Under the pieces are notes generated by a model that ran no database searches, had not been told where the DNA came from, and was given only the letters and a program-made list of their open reading frames with translations. A stretch of DNA of 64,000 bases. It comes from an uncultured Phocaeicola sp. (lineage in GTDB: Bacteria > Bacteroidota > Bacteroidia > Bacteroidales > Bacteroidaceae). The translations under genes and the position numbers were made by a program. This document shows positions 7,601-15,261 of the stretch, piece after piece. The stretch covers positions 1 through 64,000 of the forward strand of contig CALUIZ010000013.1 of the NCBI GenBank assembly GCA_944320815.1. The letters are read 5' to 3'. Position 1 is the first letter of the stretch, and the number at the start of each line of letters is the position of its first letter.

Positions 7601-9022
7601 TTCCTGAGAGTATTTTATTATTGCATTCTCATGAACGCTAAAAAACGCAGCCATAAATATAACAACCAAATACTTTGCGATTTCGCTGGGTTGGAAAAGG
7701 AAACCGAAATTCAAATTTACTTTCATCCCTCCAACCTCTTGTCCAAGTGGGGTAAATAATAATAAAGTTAAAAATAAGGCTATTAATACGTATGAGAGAC
7801 CTTTGGGTATTGTTGAATATTTATTTGAAAGCCAGTCGAAACTCAGTCGGTATTTTCCCTGATAAAAATTTATAATATTGAAGAAAAATAATATAAACAT
7901 TAAACCAATACCAATCTCTATTCCAATTGCAGTATCACCACCTATTAACCGATCTGTTAAGGGGTCGGTCATAGAATACATCATGATAATATTAACACTT
8001 GTTAGGAATGCAATACAGGTTATTAAATCTTTCTCAAATTTGAAGTTTGCCTTTTGAGATATAAATGAAAGAATAGCATACAATACAATCCAACTGAATA
8101 TAATCAGAACAATATCATTCCAATAAGCTTTTTTAAAACTGTTAGGAGAACGTACTATGATTGATTGATCTTTTTTTATTTTGTTCAAAACTGAATTTGA
8201 AAATAAAGGAAGCGTTATTGGACGTTGAATGAAAGGTTGCTTGAAAATAAGCATTCCATTGGTTGAGACAGAGTCTAGACTTCCGCCGAATGTACCTTTG
8301 GCACTTCCATATTGATATTTAACAGAAATAGGTAAAACACTATAACTTTTTTTTAAGTCAAGTCCACTAAAAATAACGTTCCCATCTTTGTTGGTCTTTT
8401 TATATCCTATAATGCTATCAGGGCCCCCTAAAGACGATATAAATTTATCACTATGCTCTGATAGTCGAACGACAACACCTTCACATGGAATGTATTCTTT
8501 TTTAAGCAATCTATTTACTATTTCATCGAAACGACCTTTTGGTTCTCTATTTTCTACGACTGTTGCGCGTATTATGCCATTTTGTTTTTGAGAAGAGCTA
8601 TCTTCTATGTTAACCATGCTTTTAATCAGATTTTCCTTTTCTGATTGTATATCTAATACTTTATTTTTATAAGAAGTACTTCCATTTTTTTTTATTTCTT
8701 CAATAGTTAAGCGCCATGCATTTTTTTTAAAGTCATCAATGTCTTCAATTGTTTCTCCATTATCAAGACGTTTCTTAATTATTTGGGCAATGAATAATGC
8801 ATCATCTTGAGAATCTACATAATTTCTTTCTAATAGAAAATTGGAGAAAAACTGCGTTGAGATTGGCTTAGATAAATCAATAATATCTTTATTCTTAAAT
8901 TTTGATTCTACCTCATCGAAGTAATCTGAATAATTGTTTATAAGTGACCATGACATGATACCTATCACGGTAATCACTGTGATAAAAAATAAAAGAGAAG
9001 TATTTAGTAAACCTTTTTTCAT
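4688..9022 (-). CDS. SEDS glycosyltransferase (RodA/FtsW type) fused to class B penicillin-binding protein
   Basis: One 1444-residue polypeptide joins both peptidoglycan synthesis activities. Residues 6-26 are a membrane helix, followed by an extracytoplasmic region (about 27-300) with a carboxypeptidase-regulatory-like beta segment near 190-245. A helix at about 303-323 leads into the polytopic SEDS domain (about 330-795), with QPSEIAK (near 445), GDMGPG (near 502), the HTD motif with Asp691 (the position of the proposed catalytic Asp of RodA) and PFLSYG (near 765). A further helix (about 805-828) precedes the class B PBP: an IYDRNG pedestal motif, then the transpeptidase with SxxK = Ser1129-Thr-Ala-Lys1132, SxN = Ser1183-Ser-Asn1185 and KTG starting at Lys1368. 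All catalytic motifs are intact, so both polymerisation and crosslinking are expected. RodA and PBP2, or FtsW and FtsI, are normally separate proteins. It lies 5 nt before the kinase gene and 7 nt after a membrane protein gene. Confidence 0.93.
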   Translation of the reverse strand: MKKGLLNTSLLFFITVITVIGIMSWSLINNYSDYFDEVESKFKNKDIIDLSKPISTQFFSNFLLERNYVDSQDDALFIAQIIKKRLDNGETIEDIDDFKKNAWRLTIEEIKKNGSTSYKNKVLDIQSEKENLIKSMVNIEDSSSQKQNGIIRATVVENREPKGRFDEIVNRLLKKEYIPCEGVVVRLSEHSDKFISSLGGPDSIIGYKKTNKDGNVIFSGLDLKKSYSVLPISVKYQYGSAKGTFGGSLDSVSTNGMLIFKQPFIQRPITLPLFSNSVLNKIKKDQSIIVRSPNSFKKAYWNDIVLIIFSWIVLYAILSFISQKANFKFEKDLITCIAFLTSVNIIMMYSMTDPLTDRLIGGDTAIGIEIGIGLMFILFFFNIINFYQGKYRLSFDWLSNKYSTIPKGLSYVLIALFLTLLLFTPLGQEVGGMKVNLNFGFLFQPSEIAKYLVVIFMAAFFSVHENAIIKYSQEGNAGLFRNKIVYMWAIIIGLGLLILLYMFLGDMGPGLVIAISFVLLYSSVKSKINLQNNNTLSISKFLTSDIMLLFAGVLSFCSMLFIGNSLGCAPLFTIIWYILWILGGLLLKKQIYESPIMFNLIITLFVFGGRIFKFLSNIPYLEVLQSIGDRLDSRSQMCLNTWGELGLGDSLMKAGENTQVAEGLWALASGGFWGQGIGEGFPNRIPAFHTDMILSSIGENLGFIYILLIIFTLSILLKRSLNVGYRTENTFGLYLVMGIVIVTAIQFFIIALGSTGVIPLTGVTVPFLSYGKVSLILNMAAFGMILSMSKKTNNTINIEGKSQITKEYRYTIASMSLIYLFIALCLCSTYCNYQLINRDNTLIRPLFVTNSKGAPVIEYNPRISILTDMLYPGNIYDRNGIILATNNIDTLRSHIMDYEDCNINIENLLLKGDNRLYPFKEHLFFMLGDLNEQLLSENLGYMADGRHLSYLRGFDNLLYDEQRNPIKLRLTSTKYYISPFLPAREYTTNEEYCLRDYSMLLPILKNGLKNRDRIENINNRISSFWHTNDIVPKDLHLTVDAKLQFSIQEEMQRYVEKNYSGEEWRYLRMSAVILDAQSGDLLTSANYPLPNINTLKGNSTSYSDNNRNQNWQAYTDMDLGLKYPTAPGSTAKVMSALAGIKKIGMEATKQNYFIRPIERIEVFNNGGGEPHGIVSMEKAIVISSNCYFINLVNRLNLYKELSELYKTVGVQCNFNFMSPNGKFNPILPYSLMYPERKKESVEWNNLFEQNTVYAINKFDEYINKKKYRKINDAEWQLAWGQGLIVATPLAMCRVASVVARNGQMPITNYVIADKLEKKEMGYSIYESPYIQYIDKTNESAVSVLSSYMVKQAQKYEIGKFYKNKIGGKTGTPERIIYKNGKKRKLNDGWYICYIRDCKVNGHNHDIAIAVRMERLYSGLSGRAMALVKDVILPQLAKYNYIQYK

Positions 9023-9029
9023 GGCAAAA

Positions 9030-10058
9030 TTATTTTGACTTTATGTATTTTATACTAGGATATCTTTTATAAAATATTGTCTTACCTTTAACTGAAACAG
9101 AGTAATTGTAAAATGCAACAGAATCTATTTTGAATGCGATAGGATCTTGTTTAATATATTCGATTACGTAATCATTTAGATCTCTTATAGACGCTATTTT
9201 CTTCTGTTCAAGCCCATTATCAAAAAATAGTAGATGATTCTTATCTAAACTAACAAAAAAGTCTTTCGCAACATCTATATTGGTTTCATCTGTTATGTTT
9301 AGAAGAATATTTTGTACAAAATCTGGCATATTGAATTCGTATGAATAATCGCAATACACACTATCTATTGTTGCTACAGGAAAAGCTCGTAAAAAAATTT
9401 TGCAACTTCTTTTAGGATAGAGTGTATCATTATGAAGAATATATGTCTCAACTTTTTCCCAGTCTATTTTATTTCCATTAGCTTGAGTATTCGAACTCAC
9501 ATACATTTTTACCTTTACTGAATCTGGGGCAGAAAAACATAAATATCCTTTTGTCGTAAGATGATCTTCAATTATTGGTCTAATGTAAGTAATTGAATCA
9601 TTTTTATTTGATTGATCTTCTATGTTATTCTTAGGTTCAGGCTTTGGCCATATCAGTATTAGTACAATAGTGACACAAATGAAAAGAAATAGAATAAAGA
9701 TTTTTTTCTTATTTGTCTTTATCCATGAAATTGTAATGCTTATCCACGAAGTTATGGGCTTTTTGTCATTTAATAGGATGTAGTGACATAACTCTAAATT
9801 ATCTCCATTTTCATCGTACTTATTTTTAATACGAATATAACATATAGTTTCAAAATCTTCCTTAAGAATATTATGACTTTCTATGATCTTACCATTTTGT
9901 AAATCAAATATAACATATGCTTCTGAAATATCCTTGACTTGGGCCAGTGACATTTCTTGCATCTGCATATCTGTCATATTATTATAATTTGCACAGATGA
10001 CCTTATTTTCAAATTCAAGAAGTACGATGCCATCTAATTCATTAGGAATTATGTACAT
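9030..10058 (-). CDS. Single-pass membrane protein of unknown function
   Basis: A 342-residue protein not recognised from sequence. It begins with a cytosolic domain of about 115 residues (acidic, with LDGIVLLEF and EAYVIFDLQNGKII), then a basic stretch and one strong membrane helix (KKKIFILFLFICVTIVLIL, about 119-137). A 200-residue extracytoplasmic part follows, with possible beta strands (GYLCFSAPDSVKVKMY). The layout, cytosolic domain then helix then periplasmic domain, would suit a transmitter between the kinase side and the periplasm, but that is inference. It directly precedes the SEDS-PBP fusion in the operon. Confidence 0.7.
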   Translation of the reverse strand: MYIIPNELDGIVLLEFENKVICANYNNMTDMQMQEMSLAQVKDISEAYVIFDLQNGKIIESHNILKEDFETICYIRIKNKYDENGDNLELCHYILLNDKKPITSWISITISWIKTNKKKIFILFLFICVTIVLILIWPKPEPKNNIEDQSNKNDSITYIRPIIEDHLTTKGYLCFSAPDSVKVKMYVSSNTQANGNKIDWEKVETYILHNDTLYPKRSCKIFLRAFPVATIDSVYCDYSYEFNMPDFVQNILLNITDETNIDVAKDFFVSLDKNHLLFFDNGLEQKKIASIRDLNDYVIEYIKQDPIAFKIDSVAFYNYSVSVKGKTIFYKRYPSIKYIKSK

Positions 10059-10080
10059 AATTGATTATATTGTATAGTTA

Positions 10081-10722
10081 TTATTTACTACGACCATCTA
10101 AACATTCAGATCTTGATATGTCGCCCAAACGAACTACAGGAATAGTTGTTTTAGGTTTAATTATTGCATATATAGTCATCTCTTTTTTCTCTATTTCCTT
10201 ATGTTCACTATTTCGAAGTTCTGGATTTTTGTTGAATATATCAATTACTCTATAAGTCTGATAGAAACAAACAGTTCTGCTGTAGAGTATACATCCATCA
10301 CTTAATTTTTTTACATATTTCCAATCTCCAGAAGATCCGTTCAAAACTATTTTATCATATCTAATTTCATATTTACGTCTTTTTAGGGTGTTATTACTAG
10401 ATTGTGTTAGTAAATTATTAAAATATTTGTGTATAGGTTTATGATTTTCTATACCTGTACTTGTAGTTGTGGTCATTTGGCGAGGATCTTCATAATAATT
10501 ATAAAAATCTTTTCCTACTTCACTTATTATCTTTTTCTTGTCGTTATAACTAATGCCATTCGTTGTGCCAACTTTTACAATACAATCACAGAATCTTTTT
10601 GCAAGGACATTTGCTTGCGCGTTTATCTTTTTGATGTTTGTTTCATTAATAGACGACTGTCCATAAATAACAATACTGTGATTTAAAAACAACAATGTTA
10701 AAATAAACAAAATCTTCTTCAT
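10081..10722 (-). CDS. Secreted protein of unknown function
   Basis: I choose the ATG at 10722 (KKILFILTLLFLN signal peptide, cleavage probably after Q-S-S or G-Q); a longer reading would need a TTG start inside the upstream gene. The mature part is about 190 residues. It contains four cysteines (CDC near residue 45, others at CILYSRTVC) and a weak pattern of short strands, but no family I recognise. Start-to-stop spacing to the upstream outer-membrane gene is 13 nt and it lies 22 nt before the next gene, so it belongs to the same operon. Probably periplasmic. Confidence 0.65.
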   Translation of the reverse strand: MKKILFILTLLFLNHSIVIYGQSSINETNIKKINAQANVLAKRFCDCIVKVGTTNGISYNDKKKIISEVGKDFYNYYEDPRQMTTTTSTGIENHKPIHKYFNNLLTQSSNNTLKRRKYEIRYDKIVLNGSSGDWKYVKKLSDGCILYSRTVCFYQTYRVIDIFNKNPELRNSEHKEIEKKEMTIYAIIKPKTTIPVVRLGDISRSECLDGRSK

Positions 10723-10735
10723 GATTTTTTTATTT

Positions 10736-12328
10736 TTAAAAACTCCATGTATATCCAATAGAAAAATCGAGTGAACATCCCTCTTTATATCCTGGGGTAA
10801 TTACATATCCAAGTCCCAAATTTAAATATTCATGTCGCTCTAATGGTATCCGAAAGTCCACTGATGGTCTCATGGCAAAATGAATTTTTATCGGATCTTT
10901 ATAATAGTAATCTTTATAATATGCTTTATATGAATATATATCTTCTAAGTCAGGAAGCATTGGATCTAATTTTTCGTATGAATATTTTGTATAACCATAT
11001 GCTGTTTCTAGGAAATATATATTGCGTGAAAGAGCAATGCCTGTGCCAAAATTAAAACTAACCCAATTAGTAATATTCACTCCAGCTTGTAAAAGAAACA
11101 ATGAACGTGCAGTGTACTTTTTTGCAGAGTTATATGGGTCCATTAGAGAGCTATAGTTGGATGTTTCAGGCTTTACTGTTTCAGAATGTATCTTATACAT
11201 GTCTTCTTTGATTGTATTCGAACCATCTATGAATATCTCTGTAATCCAAATGTCCTTATGAGACTTCCAACCTCTATAGGTGTCAAAATTTGTAGCTATG
11301 AGGCCACCAAAAGAAAATCTCGTATCTTCAAAGTGACATTTATAAGAAATTCCTATGCCATATTTAATATTGTATGAAAGGTCAATTTGATTAAGGTTAT
11401 AATTGTCATCAACATCAAAGAAATCACACCAATAACATGGATTCACATCTCCAGATTGAGTGATAACTATTGTCTGTTGTCTGTTTGTATTATTTTGACT
11501 TAGAGTTAAGGAATAAGAACAATTATTCTTAGAATAGTTTTGTGGAATAGAACCTGCAATTACCCCATTAACTAATTTTATATTATCTATGCGTGATTTT
11601 CCTGTTTGCTTAATCAACGAATAATCTAACAAGCTTATTTTTTTGTCTGTCTTATCAAATCCTGGGTAGCTTTTAGTTTGTATATAATAAGAATTCATTT
11701 TACAATGCCATTCACCCCCAATTGAAGATAAATGAGTTATTGATTGCCCTTTATTAATAGTAAATATTGTATCATTAGTATAAACAGGATATACTTTTTG
11801 AATATTAGGTTTCTCAATATTAATTTCTAATATAGAAATTTCTTTTCCCTCACCATTATACCTTACAATAAGACTAATTGGTTCATCCTTAATTAAGAAA
11901 TCTTCACTACCACCTTCTTTGAAGTTTGCATTTGAACGTTTTAATATGCCATTAACTTGCCATCTTTGATCATCAGATGATTGGCTCATCGGTTTTACAT
12001 TAATTTTACGATTTGAGATGTCAAATGTGTGATTTATATTTCTTCCCTCTATGTTTTTTTGTGAGTAATTTTTAATAAAAAAAACCATGTCAAAATCATG
12101 ACCATTATAACGAAAATAATTTCCTCCTCCAGTTGTAATATTTTTATTACCAAATGTTGACTCAAACACATGTGCAGGGATGGGATCGAATTCATCATTG
12201 AGATAAGAAAGATCATCAAAAAATAAACCTAACGAGTTAATTATCGTTGTACGCTTAACTTCTTCATTTTGGGCTTTAATGCTATTACAAAAAAGGCCAA
12301 AGATAAATATTATAAAAAAACATCTCAT
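10736..12328 (-). CDS. Outer-membrane beta-barrel-like protein with BACON-like domain
   Basis: A 530-residue secreted protein: signal peptide RCFFIIFIFGLFCNSIKAQ, an N-terminal region of unknown fold, then a BACON-like stretch (about 200-290) that starts at GGEWHCKMN and ends in QQTIVITQSGD, the typical last strand of such domains. The second half (about 310-530) alternates short polar and aromatic strands (YGIGISYKC, WVSFNFGTGIAL, KIHFAMRPSVDFRI) and ends SIGYTWSF, with the terminal Phe expected of barrels inserted by the BAM machinery. It probably sits in the outer membrane and may bind a partner or glycan through the BACON-like part. It is the second gene of the island operon, 8 nt after the lipoprotein. 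Confidence 0.65.
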   Translation of the reverse strand: MRCFFIIFIFGLFCNSIKAQNEEVKRTTIINSLGLFFDDLSYLNDEFDPIPAHVFESTFGNKNITTGGGNYFRYNGHDFDMVFFIKNYSQKNIEGRNINHTFDISNRKINVKPMSQSSDDQRWQVNGILKRSNANFKEGGSEDFLIKDEPISLIVRYNGEGKEISILEINIEKPNIQKVYPVYTNDTIFTINKGQSITHLSSIGGEWHCKMNSYYIQTKSYPGFDKTDKKISLLDYSLIKQTGKSRIDNIKLVNGVIAGSIPQNYSKNNCSYSLTLSQNNTNRQQTIVITQSGDVNPCYWCDFFDVDDNYNLNQIDLSYNIKYGIGISYKCHFEDTRFSFGGLIATNFDTYRGWKSHKDIWITEIFIDGSNTIKEDMYKIHSETVKPETSNYSSLMDPYNSAKKYTARSLFLLQAGVNITNWVSFNFGTGIALSRNIYFLETAYGYTKYSYEKLDPMLPDLEDIYSYKAYYKDYYYKDPIKIHFAMRPSVDFRIPLERHEYLNLGLGYVITPGYKEGCSLDFSIGYTWSF

Positions 12329-12336
12329 GTGTCTAA

Positions 12337-12660
12337 TTATTTTATTCGTACTAAGCTTGTTTTAATAGAAATGCCTATATCGTTATTATCATTATCGCGA
12401 TAATACATTTTCATTGAATATTCATGATTTCCAGAACTAATATCGCTTGTAACCTGAAACTTATGTACATAGGGAATTACTCGTTCAGTAGCAATCTTTA
12501 CATTATCCCAATAGAATTCTACAGAGTCTGTTTGGGAATTAAATGTAGGTACCATTGTTATTACATCTCCAGATTGATAGTCAAATCCTACATCTACTTC
12601 ATCTTCATAACATGCTTGTAGAGTCAATACGGATATAAAAACACATACACTTTTCTTCAT
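12337..12660 (-). CDS. Small lipoprotein, first gene of the island operon
   Basis: A 107-residue protein with a lipoprotein signal: KKSVCVFISVLTLQAC, lipid-modified Cys at about residue 17, followed by acidic residues (YEDEVD). The rest is one predicted beta-rich domain (DSVEFYWDNVKI, KFQVTSDISSGNHEYSMKMYYRD) resembling a small Ig-like fold. No function is known to me. It heads a run of nine closely spaced minus-strand genes. Confidence 0.7.
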   Translation of the reverse strand: MKKSVCVFISVLTLQACYEDEVDVGFDYQSGDVITMVPTFNSQTDSVEFYWDNVKIATERVIPYVHKFQVTSDISSGNHEYSMKMYYRDNDNNDIGISIKTSLVRIK

Positions 12661-12844
12661 ATTAATAAAAATTAATATTATTATGGCTTTTGAACGAATT
12701 TAAAAGCCAACTATAAAACAAATTTAGTAATATTCGTCTTTATTATTCACAAAAATAATAAAATTACTTCAAAAACAAGTTGTATTTTTGAAATATTCCA
12801 AATATTTTCAATTTTACAACATTATATAATAGAAACGAATGCTT
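12661..12844. other. AT-rich upstream region of the island operon
   Basis: No gene is seen. On the minus strand a TAAATTTG hexamer-like element (plus-strand CAAATTTA, 12719-12726) fits the Bacteroides -7 consensus TAnnTTTG, but the nearest TTTG (CAAA at 12750-12753) is 23 nt away rather than 19-20. A promoter for the operon is expected here; this exact site is weakly supported. Confidence 0.3.
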
Positions 12845-13014
12845 AGAGCTTGTTTAAATTTTAATATTGAAAGAGTGTTTCTCCTTTCCGCGAAAATGAT
12901 TATTTTTAAGTTACCACACTTGAAATAATTATGTATCCGACGGATTTAGAAGAAACACAGTGGCAAGTTATCAAGAAAATCTTGAACCTGCAAGCAAGAA
13001 AGCGAGAATCACCC
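12845..13014 (+). pseudogene. Remnant of an IS5-like element (transposase N-terminus)
   Basis: The ATG at 12931 opens a frame reading MYPTDLEETQWQVIKKIL, the typical N-terminus of small IS5-superfamily transposases (MYPTDLT-x-x-QW-x-x-I). Upstream, AGAGCTTGTTTAAATTTT (12845-12862) looks like the left end of such an element. Only 28 codons remain. After removing the nested IS4-family insertion the frame meets TAA at once (14360-14362), so the gene was already truncated or mutated before the second element inserted. Confidence 0.6.
13004..13014. repeat. 11-bp target-site duplication, left
   Basis: GAGAATCACCC immediately outside the left inverted repeat of the IS4-family element, repeated exactly at 14349-14359. 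Confidence 0.9.
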
Positions 13015-14348
13015 AATATTGTCCTAAATAAAATTAGGGAATGATGTAACTTGCGGCATTGCAGAATGTCGCAAATACAATTACGCTTTAATCCCCCTAT
13101 GCTAGAATTGTGTTGTCCGGTGGAGGCGTAAAAGGCTCGTCAAGCCATTTGAAGAGGTCTATTTTGGTGAACGTGTTAAGCCTGAGCGAGACGACAAGGT
13201 TTGCCAAGGCCCATTTGTATTTTGCGATGCGTTTAAGCCAACATAAAAGCAGCATGGTCGTCAAAGCCGTCCATATCTGTGTTTCCACGGCGTTACGTGA
13301 TGTTCCGATGAAACTTTTTATGCGCAGCAGTTGCTTGAGGTTCCGGAAGAAAATCTCAATCTCCCATCGTGCCTTGTAGAGCGCGGCGATTGTCGATGCG
13401 GCCAGTGAAAAATTATTGGTGAGGATTTTCACCACGTATTGGTGTTCCTCGTTCCACACGGCGATGCGGCGCAGCCTTTTCGGATATTTTGCCCTTGCAG
13501 CGGGAAGTTCCAGTTCTACCGTCTCGTCCATCAGCACGTTTTGCGCTCGTTTTTCCGGCAAGGGACGTTCTTTAACCCTTGTATAGCGGATATTGTCCTT
13601 GTGCCGCACAACAAAGAACACATGGTTGCTGTCCCAATGGTTGAGCAGCGCGTAATCACAGTATCCCCTGTCGGCAACCACGACGCTGAATGGTTGCACG
13701 TCCATATCAAAAGAGGCTTTGTTGTCCGCCACCTTCCCGTCCGTAATGTTCACGAGTTCAGGCAGGAGACTGTCGTAGTCAAGGAGCGTGTGCATCTTTA
13801 CTGCCCCTTTCTTCGTTGTGTAATGCGCCCAGTCGTATATCGAGAGGGTCAAGGTTATAAGTGTGGAGTCAAGCAGCCTTATCGGCATCTTGAAACGGAA
13901 CTTTCCACGTTGCCGCTCTGCCTGCTGTCCGAAATGCCGGAGCAGCATGTAGTATATCTCGCGGAAGACCGAGCTGTCACGGCGGGCGTTCTGATATGCC
14001 ACTGTCGACTTTGACGGGGCACGGCTGATGCCGAGATGGTTAAGGTTCCCGGTAGCTGATTTCAGCCCGTTGGATATGTCTCGCACGGAATCGCACCCGG
14101 AAAACTGGCTGAATATCATGCTGACGAACTGGCTCCAGGTGTTGTAGCCCTTGCTGTGCTTGTCCGTTCCCGACTTTTTGATGATTCTCCTAATCTTTTC
14201 TTTGGGCAACTGAGAGATTATCTGCGCGAATAGTGTTATATTTGCCATAGGAAGTAGATGAGTTGGTAGCTCTCCACTAAGATAGCCTTTTTGCTCCTTA
14301 GTGGCTACTTCCTTTCTTTATTTCTTCATCTTTATTTAGGACAATATT
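13015..14348 (-). mobile_element. Complete IS4-family insertion sequence, 1334 bp
   Basis: The ends are perfect 18-bp inverted repeats AATATTGTCCTAAATAAA (13015-13032, and its complement at 14331-14348), flanked by an exact 11-bp direct repeat GAGAATCACCC. A duplication of this length is usual for IS4-family elements. The element carries one transposase gene on the minus strand. It is nested in an older IS5-like remnant at the right border of the AT-rich island. Intact ends, duplication and reading frame point to a recent insertion that may still be mobile. Confidence 0.93.
13097..14248 (-). CDS. IS4-family transposase
   Basis: A 383-residue DDE transposase with the N-terminal DUF4372-type region (FAQIISQLPKEKIRRIIKK, then SGCDSVRDI). 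Catalytic blocks follow: LLDSTLITL (first Asp), VVADRGYCDYALL (second Asp in D-R-G-Y), and the Y-(2)-R-(3)-E-(6)-K signature seen as YKARWEIEIFFRNLKQ, which contains the catalytic Glu. Length and motifs are complete, so it should be functional. Its base composition is far more GC-rich than the island to its left. Confidence 0.95.
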   Translation of the reverse strand: MANITLFAQIISQLPKEKIRRIIKKSGTDKHSKGYNTWSQFVSMIFSQFSGCDSVRDISNGLKSATGNLNHLGISRAPSKSTVAYQNARRDSSVFREIYYMLLRHFGQQAERQRGKFRFKMPIRLLDSTLITLTLSIYDWAHYTTKKGAVKMHTLLDYDSLLPELVNITDGKVADNKASFDMDVQPFSVVVADRGYCDYALLNHWDSNHVFFVVRHKDNIRYTRVKERPLPEKRAQNVLMDETVELELPAARAKYPKRLRRIAVWNEEHQYVVKILTNNFSLAASTIAALYKARWEIEIFFRNLKQLLRIKSFIGTSRNAVETQIWTALTTMLLLCWLKRIAKYKWALANLVVSLRLNTFTKIDLFKWLDEPFTPPPDNTILA

Positions 14349-14359
14349 GAGAATCACCC
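14349..14359. repeat. 11-bp target-site duplication, right
   Basis: Exact copy of GAGAATCACCC directly after the right inverted repeat of the IS4-family element. Confidence 0.9.
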
Positions 14360-14984
14360 TAAATAATTATTATTTGGAGGAATAGAACCGGACACTTACT
14401 TTTGTAAAGTCAAAGGATGATTAACGAGAGAGTTACTTCTCATACAAGGACAGAAAGACAAGATAATATCAACCTTGGTGTTTCACTTTGAGAAGAAGCA
14501 GCCTAGGCCCAACTGCCCCGATAGGGACTCATAGCCAACAAGACAAGTGAGGCAAAGAGCAAGATAGTAGAGCTAAGAATCTGTTTTAAATCACCTTATT
14601 CATGAGAAAAAGGCAACGGCCTGTTTTGATGCAAGTACTTCGTTACTTTAATAAAAACAAACGCTTGCTTTTTGCTATACAAGCGGAAGCCTTCTCCGAC
14701 CGACAAGTCTCCCAATTTAAACAGCTCTAAATTTACCTCTATAACAGCGAACATTATCCGAACGGAAAACACTTTCATCTGTCATCAGCTTGTTATTGTC
14801 ATAATGTCTCACAACCGGGCACTCAGTCCGAGCAGTGACTTTACAAAAAATTGAAAACGACATCCTGTCTCTGCGTCTTTGCATAAGTATAAAAAAGAAA
14901 GCTTCCAGAGCACATACAGACTGGTTTCCGCCAAAAGACAAATAATACAGCCAATTCATCTTTTTATCTTAATTCAATGCATAA
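14360..14984. other. Gene-poor junction region
   Basis: No convincing gene. A promoter-like pair TTTG (14373-14376) and TACTTTTG (14397-14404), 20 nt apart, matches the Bacteroides -33/-7 consensus on the plus strand, but no gene follows. At 14865-14881 the motif CTGTCTCTGCGTCTTTG resembles one arm of the hairpins at 29563 and 52973. The sequence is probably a scar of past insertions between the island and the B12 operon. Confidence 0.35.
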
Positions 14985-15016
14985 CTTGCATATCCCGAAC
15001 AAAAAGCCTACATTTG
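14985..15016 (+). promoter_or_regulatory. Predicted promoter of the B12 uptake operon
   Basis: CTTG (14985-14988) and TACATTTG (15009-15016) are 20 nt apart, fitting the Bacteroides primary sigma factor consensus TTTG-N19/20-TAnnTTTG. Transcription would start near 15023, just before the riboswitch. Confidence 0.6.
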
Positions 15017-15022
15017 CATTCA

Positions 15023-15203
15023 GAATTGGTTCCGCCTGTCTGTTCAGGCTGGCGGATTAAAAGGGAATCGGGTGAAAATCCCGGACAGTCCCGCTGCTGT
15101 GAAGCTTCAAGAATCTTTCGGAGAAGGCTCATTACCACTGGCGCACGACAGAAACACGCCGGGAAGGTTCCGAAAGAGAAGTCAGTCAGAAGACCTGCCA
15201 ATG
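15023..15203 (+). promoter_or_regulatory. Cobalamin (AdoCbl-type) riboswitch
   Basis: The leader carries the conserved pieces of the cobalamin aptamer in order: GGGAATCGGGTGAAAATCCC, GGACAGTCCCGCTGCTGTGA, the B12-box region ACCACTGGCG with CACGCCGGGAAGG, and the closing AGTCAGAAGACCTGCC (15186-15201). When cobalamin binds, expression of the downstream uptake genes is expected to fall. It lies about 60 nt upstream of the TonB receptor start at 15262. An ATG at 15208 directly after the closing strand gives an implausible N-terminus and was not used as the start. Confidence 0.93.
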
Positions 15204-15261
15204 TTACATGTTATCCGTATGCGAGGACAATGCGGTTAATTGTTTTTTATTACATTGTTAT

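Noticed and set aside
10723..10758. Longer start (TTG 10758) for the secreted protein gene
   Set aside because: It overlaps the upstream gene and precedes the signal peptide; ATG 10722 gives normal spacing.
14360..14984. Possible tRNA or small RNA in the junction region
   Set aside because: No cloverleaf or conserved RNA motif found; only a promoter-like pair with no product.
15208..15261. Upstream ATG for the TonB receptor
   Set aside because: It directly follows the riboswitch closing strand and would add an unlikely N-terminus before a good signal peptide starting at 15262.
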